From contig JACEEZ010020030.1 of NCBI GenBank assembly GCA_016584305.1, positions 1-64,000 on the forward strand: 64,000 nt of DNA, read 5' to 3'. The position numbers and the translations under genes are program-made. Origin of the DNA: Chionoecetes opilio. Taxonomy: Eukaryota > Arthropoda > Malacostraca > Decapoda > Majidae. This document shows positions 45,956-57,214 of the stretch, piece after piece. Within the stretch, counting starts at the first letter, position 1; every line of letters starts with the position of its first letter. Below the pieces are notes generated by a model. The model was not told where the DNA came from and ran no database searches. It saw only the letters and a program-made list of their open reading frames with translations.

Positions 45956-47692
45956 ACAGTGAATGTGGAAAATGCCCAGACCATTGGAATCCAGCATAGA
46001 CAAGCGTTTGAATCAAGTTGGCCAGAAGGATTCCACAAGCCGATTGTAAACCAAGTCAAAACCATGGTAAGAAATCAAGCAAAGAGAACACATACCCCTG
46101 ATAAAAAGGGACAGATGGACTGTGAACTAATCTTCTCAAAGCTGATGATATTAATACAGTATCGAGACATTGATGTAAATTCAGTCATGGGACCTCTAAG
46201 CTGGCACCTCTTCCAACGTCGCTCTTTGATGGCACAAAGGACCAACTTGAAATGAGAATAGCTAAAGCCAAAGCTACGCTCAAGAAGACTCTCCAAGTGG
46301 AACATTCCTCCAAGACATTCACAAGCCACACAGATGCAATATATATAGATGAATGTGCAGCAATGCGGATAGTTCACTGGCCAACGAAGGGAATCGTCAA
46401 TGATTATGTGAATGCCTTTGTAGATTATGTGCTTTCCAAGATGACCGTTTCGAGCAACGTATTTGTACTGTTTGACAAATATCACAAGAAAAACATCAAG
46501 AGCAGCACAAGGGCTGGACGATCTGCTGGAGTGCAGCATTGCAAGGAACATGTCATTACGCTGACAAGCCAATTCCCTCCGAGACGTTGTTCTCAATGTG
46601 GCACACAACAAGGAGCAGCTCATTGAGATGATCACTGAGGAACTTCTAGATAGAACGCAAGGACTCCGGTTACCAAATAGACTTGTTGTCACAGGGAAAG
46701 CTGATACTCCTGTTGAAGTCTGGCAAGGTGTACGAGTGGAGAGTTCAGATTTGCAAGCTAACCATGAGGAAGCAGACGTCATCATTCCACACCAGGTTGT
46801 CCAGTTTGTTTCTAACACCAGAAAGACTATTAAAGTAATCTCAGATAACACATACGTGTTTGTATTGCTTGTACATTACTACCACTACTGTCAACTCTCT
46901 GCATGCCTTGTCATGGAACCGACTTCTCCTGAAAGGACTTCAGTGAATATTGGAGACACCGTAATAAAACACCAGGCTATTGTCCCACAACTGCTGGCAG
47001 CACATGCGTTGACAGGATGCGACACAGTTGGTTGCTATTTTGGAATTGGAAAAACCAAAGCAGTAAAAGTCCTAAAGGCAGGATATAAACTGGACAGCAT
47101 AGGACAACCTGAAGCCCAATACGAGACAATAATTCGAGAAGCAACCCAGTTTATTGCAGCATGCTGTGGAGAGAAAGTTGGACCAAACGACAGCATGTCA
47201 GATATCCGATACAGACATTGGATCTCCAGCATGGGCAGAACAAGTGATGCGTCAGTTCACCAACTGAAGACTCTTCCTCCTATAAGTGAAGCGTTTGTCG
47301 AGAACGTGAAAAGGGCACATTTTCAAGCATGCATTTGGAGGTCGGCACTGACTGGCGAGGCACCAGATATAGACCCTCTGGAGAACGGCTGGGTATCTGA
47401 TGACGATTTCGGTGTATTAATGCCAGTGACCCTCCTACCACAAACGGAAATTGCTCCAGCAGCTGTTTTGAAGCTGATCCAATGTGGCTGCTCAAGCGAA
47501 ACACCATGCTCAACTGAGAGGTGTGGATGTGTGGTTGGTCAGATGTCCTGTTCTGCTTTTTGTCGCTGTCGAGCAGAAATAAGAACATGTCGGAATCGCT
47601 GGACATTGCTGAAACAACGGATAGAGGAGGCCAATGACTCGGATGCAGATGAAAGTAATGATGAGGATGACAGTGATGACGGATGTGTTTGA
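45956..47692 (+). pseudogene. Element B nuclease gene, nearly complete, two frameshifts, degenerate XPG-I site
   Basis: Three frames overlap by a few bases (45,959-46,255, 46,252-46,626, 46,598-47,692), so two frameshifts would have to be undone. Order: FESSWPEGFHKPIVNQVKTM; DIDVNSVMGPLSWHLFQRRS; YIDECAAMRIVHWPTKGIVN; NVFVLFDKYHKKNIKSSTRA (XPG-N-like, ~46,465); HEEADVIIPHQVVQF then KVISDNTYVFVLLVHYYHY (XPG-I, ~46,765-46,885). HALTGCDTVGCYFGIGKTKA (HhH, ~47,003) follows, then VKRAHFQACIWRSALTGE. The tail is LIQCGCSSETPCSTERCGC and MSCSAFCRCRAEIRTC, ending in an acidic DESNDEDDSDDG. At the XPG-I site the usual (D/E)DTD reads DNTY, so metal binding is probably lost even aside from the frameshifts. 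Confidence 0.82.
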
Positions 47693-47920
47693 TTATATGA
47701 GAGTTTCCTCATTGGACGCTACTGCAATAGATCTCGTCTCTAAGACACTTGTGTATTTTGTTATGTTCTAGTGGGAATAGATTAGCTTAATCCCTTGGAT
47801 TCATGAAATTCTGTGGATATAAAGCTGATTATTGCAGAAATATTGTTATTGTACTTTTCCCAGTCTAATTGGATGGTTTAATCTTATTTTTTGTTATGTA
47901 TTATTAGTTTAACAGACCGT

Positions 47921-48254
47921 CTATTTTTCAGACTGTTCAAGGTAAGGGGTTCACCGAAAAGGTAGGCACCGCTCGGGGATCGAACCCGAGACCTTCCGCT
48001 TGCCGGGCGGACATGCTACCGTTACACCACGGTCGCCTCCCGGTGACAACCCACACATCTCCCCCCTAAAGGCCTGGGGCCAGGGCCAGTCCGGGGAATG
48101 TATATCGCTCTGGATCCTACTCACTGCGCCATGTTCGAGGTACGGGGTTCACCGAAAAGGCAGGCACCGCTCGGGATCGAACCCGAGACCTTCCACTTGC
48201 CGGGCGGACATGCTACCGTTACACCACGGTCGCCTCCCGGTGGACAACCCACAC
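47921..48254 (-). mobile_element. tRNA-derived SINE, tandem pair
   Basis: Each half has, on the minus strand, box A TGGTGTAACGGTAGCAT and box B GGTTCGATCCC, with a tRNA-like fold whose acceptor stem pairs except for one extra G. The box B complements lie near 47,979 and 48,176, so the halves are ~195 bp apart. The pair is flanked by ACAGACCGT at 47,912-47,920 and 48,255-48,263, a target duplication of the LINE-driven kind. Functional tRNA genes are unlikely, since position 33 is not T and an acceptor bulge is present. Confidence 0.75.
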
Positions 48255-48563
48255 ACAGACCGTATAAATAAAAGTGTCTATTGTAATTTCATTGGTGTTA
48301 TTGGATTCCTTGACCACAAAACCTATGGTTAGACACCAAAATGACTTTTTGTAAGTCAAATATTAAAGAAGTTATCAATATAAAACCATTACCACGTTGG
48401 TGTATTATGTATATTAGCCGCCATCTTGAATTTCTCAAAATGCTCAAGGGTGCCATAATTGCACCCGACGGATTCTTATTAATGGCACACTCAGTGATCA
48501 AAATCCGCAGAGAACAATTATGCACCACAAATTCCAAGGTTCCACCCCCTGGCTGCTGGACTA

Positions 48564-49187
48564 TCCATGCCATTACTGGATGTGACACAACCTCTCAGAT
48601 TTTTGGTATCAGCAAAAATACTGCTTTCCACAAGCTCATAAGAGGAAATACTGTCCTTCAGTTTTGTTCCAAGGCATTCACCAACCCCAAATCAGACCAC
48701 AGAGATGATCGATGACCTTGGTTGCCAAGTAAAGGCTATCCTCTTTGGTGGTAAATGCACAGATTCTCTTGCTACAATGCGATATAATGCCTTCAGCATG
48801 CAGAAGGTTGTCTCTGCTTCATTGTTTATAACGCCTGAACGTCTGCCTCCGACTGAATCCGCTACCAAACTCCACTCTCGCAGGGCATACTATCAGATCA
48901 TGGTATGGATGGGAAACGAAGTGGGTATGGATGTCATAAACTGGGGATGGAGTCTACACAATAATCAGTTTGTCCCACTCATGTCAAGAATGAATGCTGC
49001 TCCAGACAGTCTCTTGAAAGTAATTCACTGCAACTGTTCAACTGCTTGAAAGACAGTCCGATGTTCGTGTAGAAGACAAGGACTGCCATGCACTACTGTC
49101 TGTGGACTGTGCCAGCTAGAAGAATGCAACAATCCACACAATAGTATTCTTCCAGAGGAGTCAGAAGATGATGATGAGTTCACCTGA
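48564..49187 (+). pseudogene. Element A nuclease gene, second part (HhH and CxC tail)
   Basis: It resumes with IHAITGCDTTSQIFGISKNT (HhH, from 48,565). A frameshift near 48,712 leads to LGCQVKAILFGGKCTDSLAT, MRYNAFSMQKVVSASLFITP and RLPPTESATKLHSRRAYYQI, then APDSLLKVIHCNCSTA, an in-frame TGA at 49,047 where a cysteine is expected, and KTVRCSCRRQGLPCTTVCGL then CQLEECNN. It ends in acidic EESEDDDEF. Together with 43.9-45.4 kb this is one gene, missing only short pieces. Confidence 0.8.
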
Positions 49188-49574
49188 ACTGGGGCAACCC
49201 AGGCAAACTTTTTTTTTGCTTAGAATCCAATTAAAGCAACATTTCCTACTCATTACCTGATGTTAAATCAGTTATAGATTATGCATTATTATTATATTTT
49301 TTATATAAATAATCTACCAATTACATTTTAACCCCTTTTGATGAACTCCTTGACCCCTAAAACCTAGGGTTAGACACCAAAAACCACCTTTTTAGGTTGA
49401 ATACCCATTGAGATACAGCCACCGTAAACTACCAGTAGCCATGTCGGAGGCCATCTTGAAAACAATACATTTCTGGAAGCAGGATTTCACTAGATTTTTT
49501 AGTATGTTATTAAGCATATTCAGATGTAATAGAATCCGTTGAAAAACATTTTGTATACATTTTTGGGGGGACTC

Positions 49575-50645
49575 AACGATATATTGACCTGTCTATTATT
49601 TATGTGAATGCGATAGTGTGGACATATCAGAGGAGCAGTGTTATTAATGAATTCCCAAGAGTTTCCCTCATGTGAAGCCTCATATTAATTTTTTGTCTAG
49701 GTCAAATTGACTTCCAAGTGAGGCGGTAAGGAAATAAAGTTGTCCGGAAGGGTGTTGAGGGGAGTGCTATTTTATTTACTATAAACCTAATGCCTTAAAT
49801 CTCGGCTGGAAATAAATATGTAATCCAAAATGGGAAATCCTAAGTTTTATTTCGAGTGTAATTTGAAGTTCCCCGGGCCTTTACCTTCGGGGTGGTGGCA
49901 GCAAAATCTCAATCTTAATTGGCAGGTAAGTGAAATCCCGGCGCTGCAGGGGAAAAATTTGCGGCACGACAACAAGTATAAAACTCTTAGGCTTGTACCA
50001 AGAGACAAGGCGGTTCGAGCGACGAACGACGAGGCACCGACGAAGGCTAGGTCGAGGCAGAGCCTTAAAATCATTACCAAGAGTTGACAGAAAGGCAGGG
50101 TCGGTTGAGGTATCACGGGGTTTGTGTATTGGTAATAGTGTTAATTCAAAACTTCCTTGCCTTGGTATGACTATAATGCGAATTTGCCCGTAAACTCATT
50201 AAAAACATCAACAGAAACGTTGCTCGGTTATGAAGTTGGTGTGAAATATATATTTTATGAAATTAATTAACAGTAGAGGCGTGGTAAACATGTGGGGTAA
50301 GATAAATTTCCCTAGCGGGTTCTGGCAGCGACCTTGAGAATGGCGGCAGAGTTAATCAAGACTCACCCCGTTACCCCAAACCTTCTGTATTATTGTCACT
50401 CAAATCACTTATTGCCGCATATGTAATACCTATTAATCTTATACTTATACTTTAATACTTATTGGAAAATATTTTTTAACATATATATTAATCCCTCTAG
50501 TTTAGGAATGCATAAAAATTCATCGAAGGTTGCGGGAAGACACGGGGGTCCCCGTGTCTTCGACCTTGCCCGCCGACCGTCGTCGCTGCTCTTCTTTCCC
50601 AAAAAAAATATCCCTCTTATGGCAATTTCCTCTGTCTTTCGTCGC
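49575..50645. other. No gene recognised
   Basis: A TCGGGGTGGTGGCAGCAAAA block (~49,897) and GGGTTCTGGCAGCGACC (~50,317) resemble LTR/primer-site junctions, but no paired LTR or coding part supports this. Frames at 49.83-50.19 kb lack domains. Confidence 0.3.
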
Positions 50646-51189
50646 TCTACCGCCGTGACTCTCGGTGACCATTTCTGGCTAAGATGTTTTGAAAATGATT
50701 TGATTCTTTGGACCTTTTATAAAAAAATTAGCCCCCGCTCCCTTCCAAAAATCCCGGCTTTTTTTTCCAGCGGCCAAATCCAAGATGGCCATCATGAAAA
50801 TTTACTATTGAACCGGAGCACCTAGATTCATGTTTGAATACACTTTTCTGGGTAAATTGACCATGAGGATTCCAATTCTGACATCAGTTTGCTGTTTTTA
50901 CATCATTTTGCCCCAAAAAAGTCCAAGATGGCCACAATTCGGTGGAGCAAAAAACTAAATGTTTGAAAAGGATTGGAAGATGGGGTTTGGGTTGCCACTC
51001 ATACATTTATACAGTTATAAAATAGGGTGATAAAAGTAATGACAGAAATTATTGTAAACTGAAAATTGTATTTTGGCAGTTAAATGACACCATAAAAAAA
51101 ACTAAACCACATAAAAAGTCACCTTTTGTCTTTTCGTGTTATGCTGCACATTATTATGACATTGAGACACATGACAGTCCGAATCAGAG

Positions 51190-52060
51190 CATTCTGAATC
51201 ATCATTTTCCGATGAGTCCCCTTCCTCCCTTGTACATCATCGTATTTCCCATCACCCAAGTCACTCTCATCTTTCTCACTTGCTTCAGCTGGGCTTGGTG
51301 CAGGTAGATGCTTTGGAAAAAGCAGGTTGAGTGTGGCGGACAGGCCGCCCAGCGACCATCCACCAGTTCCCAGCCATGTCCGTTTGGTGAGGGGTGGTGT
51401 TTCAAGGAGGGATGCCGCACAAGATATGCCAAGTATTTTGCACGAAGGCAGTTTTGGCGTGGGCTATCTGCATCTGGAGGAGACGTAAGAATGACTTTTC
51501 CCCTCATGCTCTTCCTTTTTTTGGGCGCGGGCCTCAGCCATGGTCTTACTCTTGTGGTCGCCGTAGATGACATGTCGGTGGAACTCCGAGAGATCCTCTC
51601 CCACCTCCTCATAAAGGTCAAGGCTATCTCCCACGTGAGAGCTGTCGTTGTGCCACCAGGGCTCTTCATCACCTGGTCATACACCAACTTCTTACCCTTG
51701 CCATAAAAGTTTGATTTGGGCATCGCACCCCTTTTCATACAAGTGCAGCTGCACAATACAGCTGGCCATCTTATCTGTCACCAGGTCACTGCAGATGATT
51801 GTCTCCTGCTTTCTCTTGATACAAAGCATGCCCGGCACTGCTGTGAGATGAATGCTGCTGCGACATAAGCATCCGTATCAGTGGCATCAATGACAACAGG
51901 GCCAGTGTAACCGGACTCCCGCAAAACTGCATAAGCAGAGAAGAGGACAGTGTCAGCCTCAGGGCTGGTCAAAACTGTAGTTCTGCATTGATTGCTGGGT
52001 GACAAGTTGGTACAGTTCGAGCCAACAGAGTAGATAATCTCTGCACAACACTTGGTGCAA
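51190..52060 (-). pseudogene. XPG-like nuclease 3' half, left arm copy
   Basis: Minus strand: TSPEADTVLFSAYAVLRESG then VVIDATDTDAYVAAAFIS (51,960-51,855) is the XPG-I region with EAD and DTD retained. Then ETIICSDLVTDKMASCIVQL, and after a frameshift SNFYGKGKKLVYDQVMKS (51,720-51,660), the HhH lysine loop. The open frame 51,756-51,202 switches frame within family sequence: RWERISRSSTDMSSTATTRV, then VILTSPPDADSPRQNCLRAK, YLAYLVRHPSLKHHPSPNGH and GWELVDGRWA. The subtype differs from A and B: it has a GCDAxSxFYGKGK loop and no CxC tail before its acidic, Ser-rich end. Confidence 0.7.
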
Positions 52061-52104
52061 GGTCAGTCAGTATCTGCATATCAGGTTTTTGCAGCCGCCT
52101 CTTT

Positions 52105-52992
52105 TTGCTGATGCTACAAAGAGCGTGCAGAATGCTCTGGCAGAGGGGAATGGGTCACCTAATTTCATGTAGATGTTTGGGAAATGCGTATTACCCTGTA
52201 CCCTGGTGCCTTGGCAAAAATCACAGTCTTTTGTCTTCAAAAGCATTTGCGAGAGTCCGGTTACACTGGCCTGTTGTCATTGATGCACCGATACGGATGC
52301 CTATGTCGCAGCAGCATTAATCTCACAGCAGTTGCCTGGCGTGCTTTGTAAACAAGAGAAAGCAGGAGACAATCATCTGCAGGACCTGGTGGACAGATGA
52401 GATGGCCAGCTGTATTGTGCAGCTGCACGTATGACAGGATGCGATGCCAACATAAGTTTTATGGCAAGGGTAAGAAGTCGGGGTATGACCAGGCGATGAG
52501 AGCGCTGTGGCACAACGACAGCTCTCCGGTGCGGAGATAGCCCTTTACCTTGATGAGGAGGTGGTAGAGGATCTCTTCGAGTTCACACGACATGTCATCT
52601 ACGGCGACCACAAGAGAAGACCATGGCTGAGGGCCGCGCCAAAAAGTGGAAGAGCATGTAGAACAAGTCATTCTTACGTCTCCTCCAGATGGAGGGTAGC
52701 CTACGCCAACACTGCCTTCGTGCAAACTACTTGACATATCTTTTGCGGCATCCCTCTTTAAAACACCCCCCCCTCACCAATCAGACATGGCTGGGAAAAT
52801 GGTGGATGGTCGCTGGCGGCCTGTCCGCCACACTCAACCTGCTCTTCCCAAAACATCTACCTGCACCAAGCCCAGCTGAAGCAAGTGAGAAAGATGAGAG
52901 TGACTATGATGATGGGAAATACGATGATGTACAAGGGAGGAAGGGGGACTCATCGGAAGATGATGATTCAGAATGCTCTGATTCGGACTGAT
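52105..52992 (+). pseudogene. XPG-like nuclease 3' half, right arm copy
   Basis: Mirror copy of the left arm gene: RLHWPVVIDAP (~52,250; DTD damaged by indels), KRKQETIIC, ...CQHKFYGKGKKSGYDQAMRA (~52,445), AEIALYLDEEVVEDLFEFTR then HVIYGDHKRRPWLRAAPKSG (open at 52,531-52,650), a LRANYLTYLLRHPSLKHPPL block and an acidic SSEDDDSECSDSD end at 52,989. It has more frameshifts than the left copy upstream of ~52,500, while the last 500 bases read better. Confidence 0.7.
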
Positions 52993-53597
52993 CATGTGTC
53001 TCAATGTCATAATAATGTGCAGCATAACACGAAAAGACAAATGTGACTTTTTATGTGGTTTAGTTTGGGTTTTGGTGTCATGTAATTGCCAAAAATACAA
53101 TTTCAGTGTACAATAATTTCTTTCATTACTTTTATCACAGTTTTATAAATGTATAAATGTATGAGTGGCAGACCCCAAAACCCCCTTTCCAATCCCTTTT
53201 TAAACATTTAGTTTTTTTCTCCACCGAATTGTGGCCATCCTGGACTTTTGGGTCAAAATGATGTAAAAACAGCAAACTGATGTCAGAATTGGAATCTTCA
53301 TGGTCAATTTACCCAGAAAAGTGTATTCATACATGAATCTAGGTGCTCCGGTTCAAAAGTAAATTTTTCATGATGGCCATCTTGGATTTGGCCCGCTTGA
53401 AAAAAATGCCGGGATTTTTGGGAGGGAGCGGGGGGGCAAATTTTTTTAAAAGGTCCAAAGAAGTCAAATCAATTGTCAAAACATCTTAGCCATAGAATGG
53501 TCACGGAATTGAGGTTCTAGACCCTACTACTACTCTCACGTATTGTCAGTTGCCTTACATACACATACATGCATACACAAATATACAAACACACACA

Positions 53598-54008
<411 letters not shown>

Positions 54009-54165
54009 TTGTATATTTGTGCATGCGTATGCTGATAATCTCTCATATCATAAGAATTGTGCAAATTATGACTAAAGCATGAAATTTCTACCAGTGTTAG
54101 TACATGCCATAAGCTTCATTTTCAGATCGGGAGGTAAGACAGATTTGACCTCTGAGGACCGTGAG

Positions 54166-54178
54166 AGGTCAATGACCT
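54166..54178 (+). promoter_or_regulatory. AGGTCA palindrome with 1-bp spacer (IR1), left TIR
   Basis: AGGTCAATGACCT, a perfect inverted repeat with one spacer base. This is the arrangement favoured by the ecdysone receptor/USP pair. A near copy, AGGTCAATTACCT, lies inside the element at 54,339-54,351. Confidence 0.5.
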
Positions 54179-54422
54179 CAAAGTATCAAAATATTGATGT
54201 TTGGCGTCATTGGTTAATGGTAAACATGTTTATGATGTACAAACCATGCATTTGTGTTCCAATAAAAGTGTCAACATATTCCACACAGCGTTGGTAATTA
54301 TTTACAGGTGTCTAGCTTTGACCTCTGAGGACAGTGAGAGGTCAATTACCTCAAGATATCAAATATTGATGCCAATGAATGTAAACTGTGGTGGCTGATA
54401 CTAACACAATTGTTGTACTTGT

Positions 54423-56790
54423 GTGTTGCAGGATTCCCTGCCTGATGATCGAAGCCAAGATACAAGCATCCCAGACCTGATCGTCACTATGGCAAAGCGT
54501 CATATCCTCATAGACCCAGCCCAGCCCTCTACGTCCAAGCAATCAAGACCACCCCCAAGAACTAACTGGGAGCTTTGTATTCTTTGCCAAGCAGAGACGG
54601 ATGAACCTTTGCAGTGCCCACTAAGATCAACCATGAAACCGAGTGGTAGTGGCTATGCATCATTGACAGAAGACCTCCTCCAGTTCAAGGGACTTCGGCA
54701 CATGCCAATGGAACTCAACGTGAACAGACTGGATGATGGCGATGGCGTAGAAGCTACCTTGAGGACACACAGTGCTCAGTGGCACAAGAAATGTCGTTTA
54801 AAGTTTAACAAAAAAATGTTTGACCAGCAGAGCAGAGCAGAATCAGCTTCAGGACAACAATCTAGTACCGGTACTCCAACCGTGCACACACGATCAGCAG
54901 CTGCCCACAGGCTTCCACAGTCAACCGAGCCTATCTGTTTCTTCTGCAATAAGCCAGCTGGCACTGCAGAATTGCACGAAGCAGCTACAAAGGAAATTGA
55001 CAAGAACGTTCGGAGATGTGCCACTGAATTGGGGGACACTGAACTGCTGGCCAAGCTGTCTGCAGGAGACATGATTGCCATCGAGGCAAAATACCATCGC
55101 AACTGTCTCCGTGCATTATACAACAAAATCAGACCAGCCGCACTCAAGGACGAGGATGCGGATCGTCTGCATGGCATAGCCTTTGCTGAGCTGGTGATAT
55201 TCATGGAGGACATGCATGCAGATGAGGACAATGCCCCTGTATTTAAACTCTCAGACGTGGCTAACCTCTACAAGACGAGACTGGAGCAGCTGGGTGCCAC
55301 GGTAACCAACAGAATACACACAACCAGACTGAAGGACAGACTTCTTTCTGTGCTTCCTGAACTGAGAGCCCATTCTCAGGGCCGAGACACACTTCTCTTG
55401 TTTGAGAAAGATATAGGTCCCGCCCTGAAGAAGGCCTGTGATCATGACAGTGATGCCATGCACCTAGTAAGAGCAGCACAGGTAGTATGTAGAAAAATGT
55501 TTCAGACCAGGTTCACCTTTGACGGTGCGGTGCGTTCCACACTGACTGCCAGAAAGATTCTGTGACACATTCCTCCTTGCTCTGGTGAACATGATCCCCG
55601 ATGGGGCGAACATCAAGCACCAGACTAAGTTGGCCAACGCAAGCACCACAACTGCTGCTCTTACAGTATCGCAGCTACTGGTGTTCAACAGTGTAAAGCA
55701 TGCACGCAGTGTGGAGTCAACCTCAGTGCGCCACAGCCGCGAGAGAGAAACCCCACTCCCACTCTACTTATCCCTCAAGATTCACGCTGCGACCAGGAGC
55801 AGAGGTCTGATTGACACACTGTTCAGCCTAGGGATGTGTGTGTCATATGATAGATTGCCACAGCTCACAGCAGACATTGCCAATGGTGTCTGCCAGCGCT
55901 TCAACATGGAAGAAGTTGTTTGCCCACCCAAGCTGCGCAAGGGACTGTTCACTACTGGGGCTGTCGATAATTTTGACCACAACCCCAGCTCTGCGACAGC
56001 CAAGGATTCTTTTCATGGCAGAGGTATCTCCCTAATGCAACATCCATCACACACGAATGGCGGACTCGACCGTGGTGTAGTGGTGATTGGGCAAGACATC
56101 TCTTCCGCCAAGTCGGTAGCACCTCTGCCATCAGTGTACACTAGTGTGCCACCTGCTGCCATGAAGACGAAGCACTTCACTGCACTGGCTGTACAACGTC
56201 CTGCAAGGCCTCCCGACCTCCTGGCTGCTGAAGCTGGCCGTCTGTGTCTGTGACGAAGCTGAGTCTTCTTTCGCTGGCAGAGGGAAGAAGACTGCCTGGG
56301 AGACTTGGAAAGTGTTCCCACAGGTGACTGATGCCTTTGAAGAACTCTTACGCATGCCAAGTGATGTGAGTGAGGAGTCAATGTCACTGCTGGAGCGCTT
56401 CGTTGTGCTGATGTATGACCGCACCAGTGACACCATGGAAGTGAACGATGCTAGGAAACAGCTCTTCGCACACAAGTCTAGGGCTCTAGAAAACATTCCC
56501 CCAACGCAGGCAGCACTCCAGCAGCACATCAAGCGTGCATCTCTCCAGGGCAACTACTGGAACCAAACTCTGGTCCTGAATCCAGAGTTACCAATCCCAT
56601 CTGACTGAGGCTGGACAAAGGAGGCCTCTGGGTGGCAGCCTCTTTGGACGACACTGCCAGAGGCATCAAAATCTTGCCACGAACTGATCCACTGCGGCTG
56701 CAAGAAGGGATGTACCGGCCGCTGCAAGTGCACCAAGGCTGCACTCAAGTGCACTGCATTATGGGCATGTTCGGGAGACTGTTAGGTGCA
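54423..56790 (+). pseudogene. Element C protein: Cys/His N-terminal region joined to HhH and CxC tail by deletion
   Basis: A 380-residue open frame (54,423-55,565) begins MLQDSLPDDRSQDTS. It has two Cys/His sets, CILCQAETDEPLQC...H-x3-C (~58-125) and CFFCNKPAGTAELHEAA...YHRNCLRALYNKIR (~178-240). Eight metal-ligand-type residues fit a Cys-rich finger. After a frameshift at ~55,566 it continues NMIPDGANIKHQTKLANAST, SLKIHAATRSRGLIDTLFSL and DNFDHNPSSATAKDSFHGRG to ~56,250. It then passes directly to AESSFAGRGKKTAWETWKVF (HhH end), TQAALQQHIKRASLQGNYWN and, past a stop, LIHCGCKKGCTGRCKCTKAA then LKCTALWACSGDC. Most of the middle, including XPG-N and XPG-I, is deleted, so it could not act as a nuclease. 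Confidence 0.82.
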
Positions 56791-57201
56791 ATCAGACACC
56801 TTTATATTTATGCGTCTATATGGATAATGTGTGTGTATTACATGTACCGGTATGTACTATACATGTGTCTGAGGTAACTGACCTCACTGTACTTTAAGCT
56901 TATAGACTATGTTCAGTGCACATTGAAAATTAAGGTTGCACAGATGATCTTACAACACGATTTCATGCAAGCTGTTCTGAACACCACAATAACCTAAATG
57001 TGTATTTCAATAAATTTGTTTTCTGAGGTCACTGACCTCATTTAAAGCACTTGTTCAGTCATGGTTGCATCCTGTGATTATGTATAAATAGGCTCTCCAG
57101 AAGATAAAGGGACCAACACATGGCAACATACCTTTTTAATGATTCCCAAAACAGACAAACTGCACCAGAATCGTGAAAAAATGACAATTTCAATGTAATT
57201 G

Positions 57202-57214
57202 AGGTCATTGACCT
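57202..57214 (+). promoter_or_regulatory. AGGTCA palindrome (IR1), right TIR
   Basis: AGGTCATTGACCT, the mirror of the left TIR site. Two more lie inward: AGGTCACTGACCT at 57,026-57,038 (perfect) and AGGTAACTGACCT at 56,872-56,884 (one mismatch). Confidence 0.5.

Larger units (their letters stand above)
45414..48563 (+). mobile_element. Element B: second XPG-nuclease transposon nested in A, 3-bp target duplication
   Basis: The ends are inverted: TAGTCCGGTGGCC... at 45,414 and TAGTCCAGCAGCC... read inward from 48,563. Both continue into a segment with AATTTGTG(A/G)TGCATAATTGTTC and TCGGGTGCAA. Host TCC is duplicated (45,411-45,413 and 48,564-48,566). Removing B and one TCC restores the reading ATG TTC ATC CAT GCC ATT of element A. 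B carries one nuclease gene and a tRNA-SINE dimer. Confidence 0.85.
43406..49570 (+). mobile_element. Element A: XPG-nuclease DNA transposon (Academ-like), split by element B
   Basis: Terminal inverted repeats of ~250 bp lie at 43,406-43,657 and 49,317-49,570. They share CCCCCCAAAAAT, TTTTTCAACGGATTCT, ATGCTTAATAACATACTAAA, CAAGATGGC and GTGTCTAACCCTAGGTTTTA. Between them is one nuclease gene in two parts (43.9-45.4 and 48.56-49.19 kb), separated by the 3.15-kb element B. The outermost base and the target duplication could not be fixed. Academ membership is inferred from the XPG nuclease content. Confidence 0.75.
50650..53515. mobile_element. Inverted duplication of an XPG-nuclease element end (third subtype)
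   Basis: The arms of ~1.4 kb mirror around ~52,082. Noncoding outer parts match, for example CCAAGATGGCCATCATGAAAA (50,780) against its complement at 53,363-53,383, and GCTGCACATTATTATGACAT (~51,143) against its complement at ~53,008. Each arm then runs into the 3' end of a nuclease gene. The two gene ends therefore face outward, with their upstream sides meeting at the centre. The ends and target duplication are not fixed. Confidence 0.75.

Noticed and set aside
47950..48245. Two tRNA genes on the minus strand
   Set aside because: The boxes are good, but the acceptor bulge, non-T at position 33, tandem duplication and target duplication fit a SINE better.
49047..49049. In-frame TGA at a cysteine position in the element A tail as a selenocysteine codon
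   Set aside because: The gene already has a frameshift and other stops. A simple Cys-to-stop mutation is enough, and no SECIS-like structure was seen.
49830..50193. Overlapping frames of 85-89 residues as a gene
   Set aside because: No domain, no splice support and frames on both strands; more likely noncoding.
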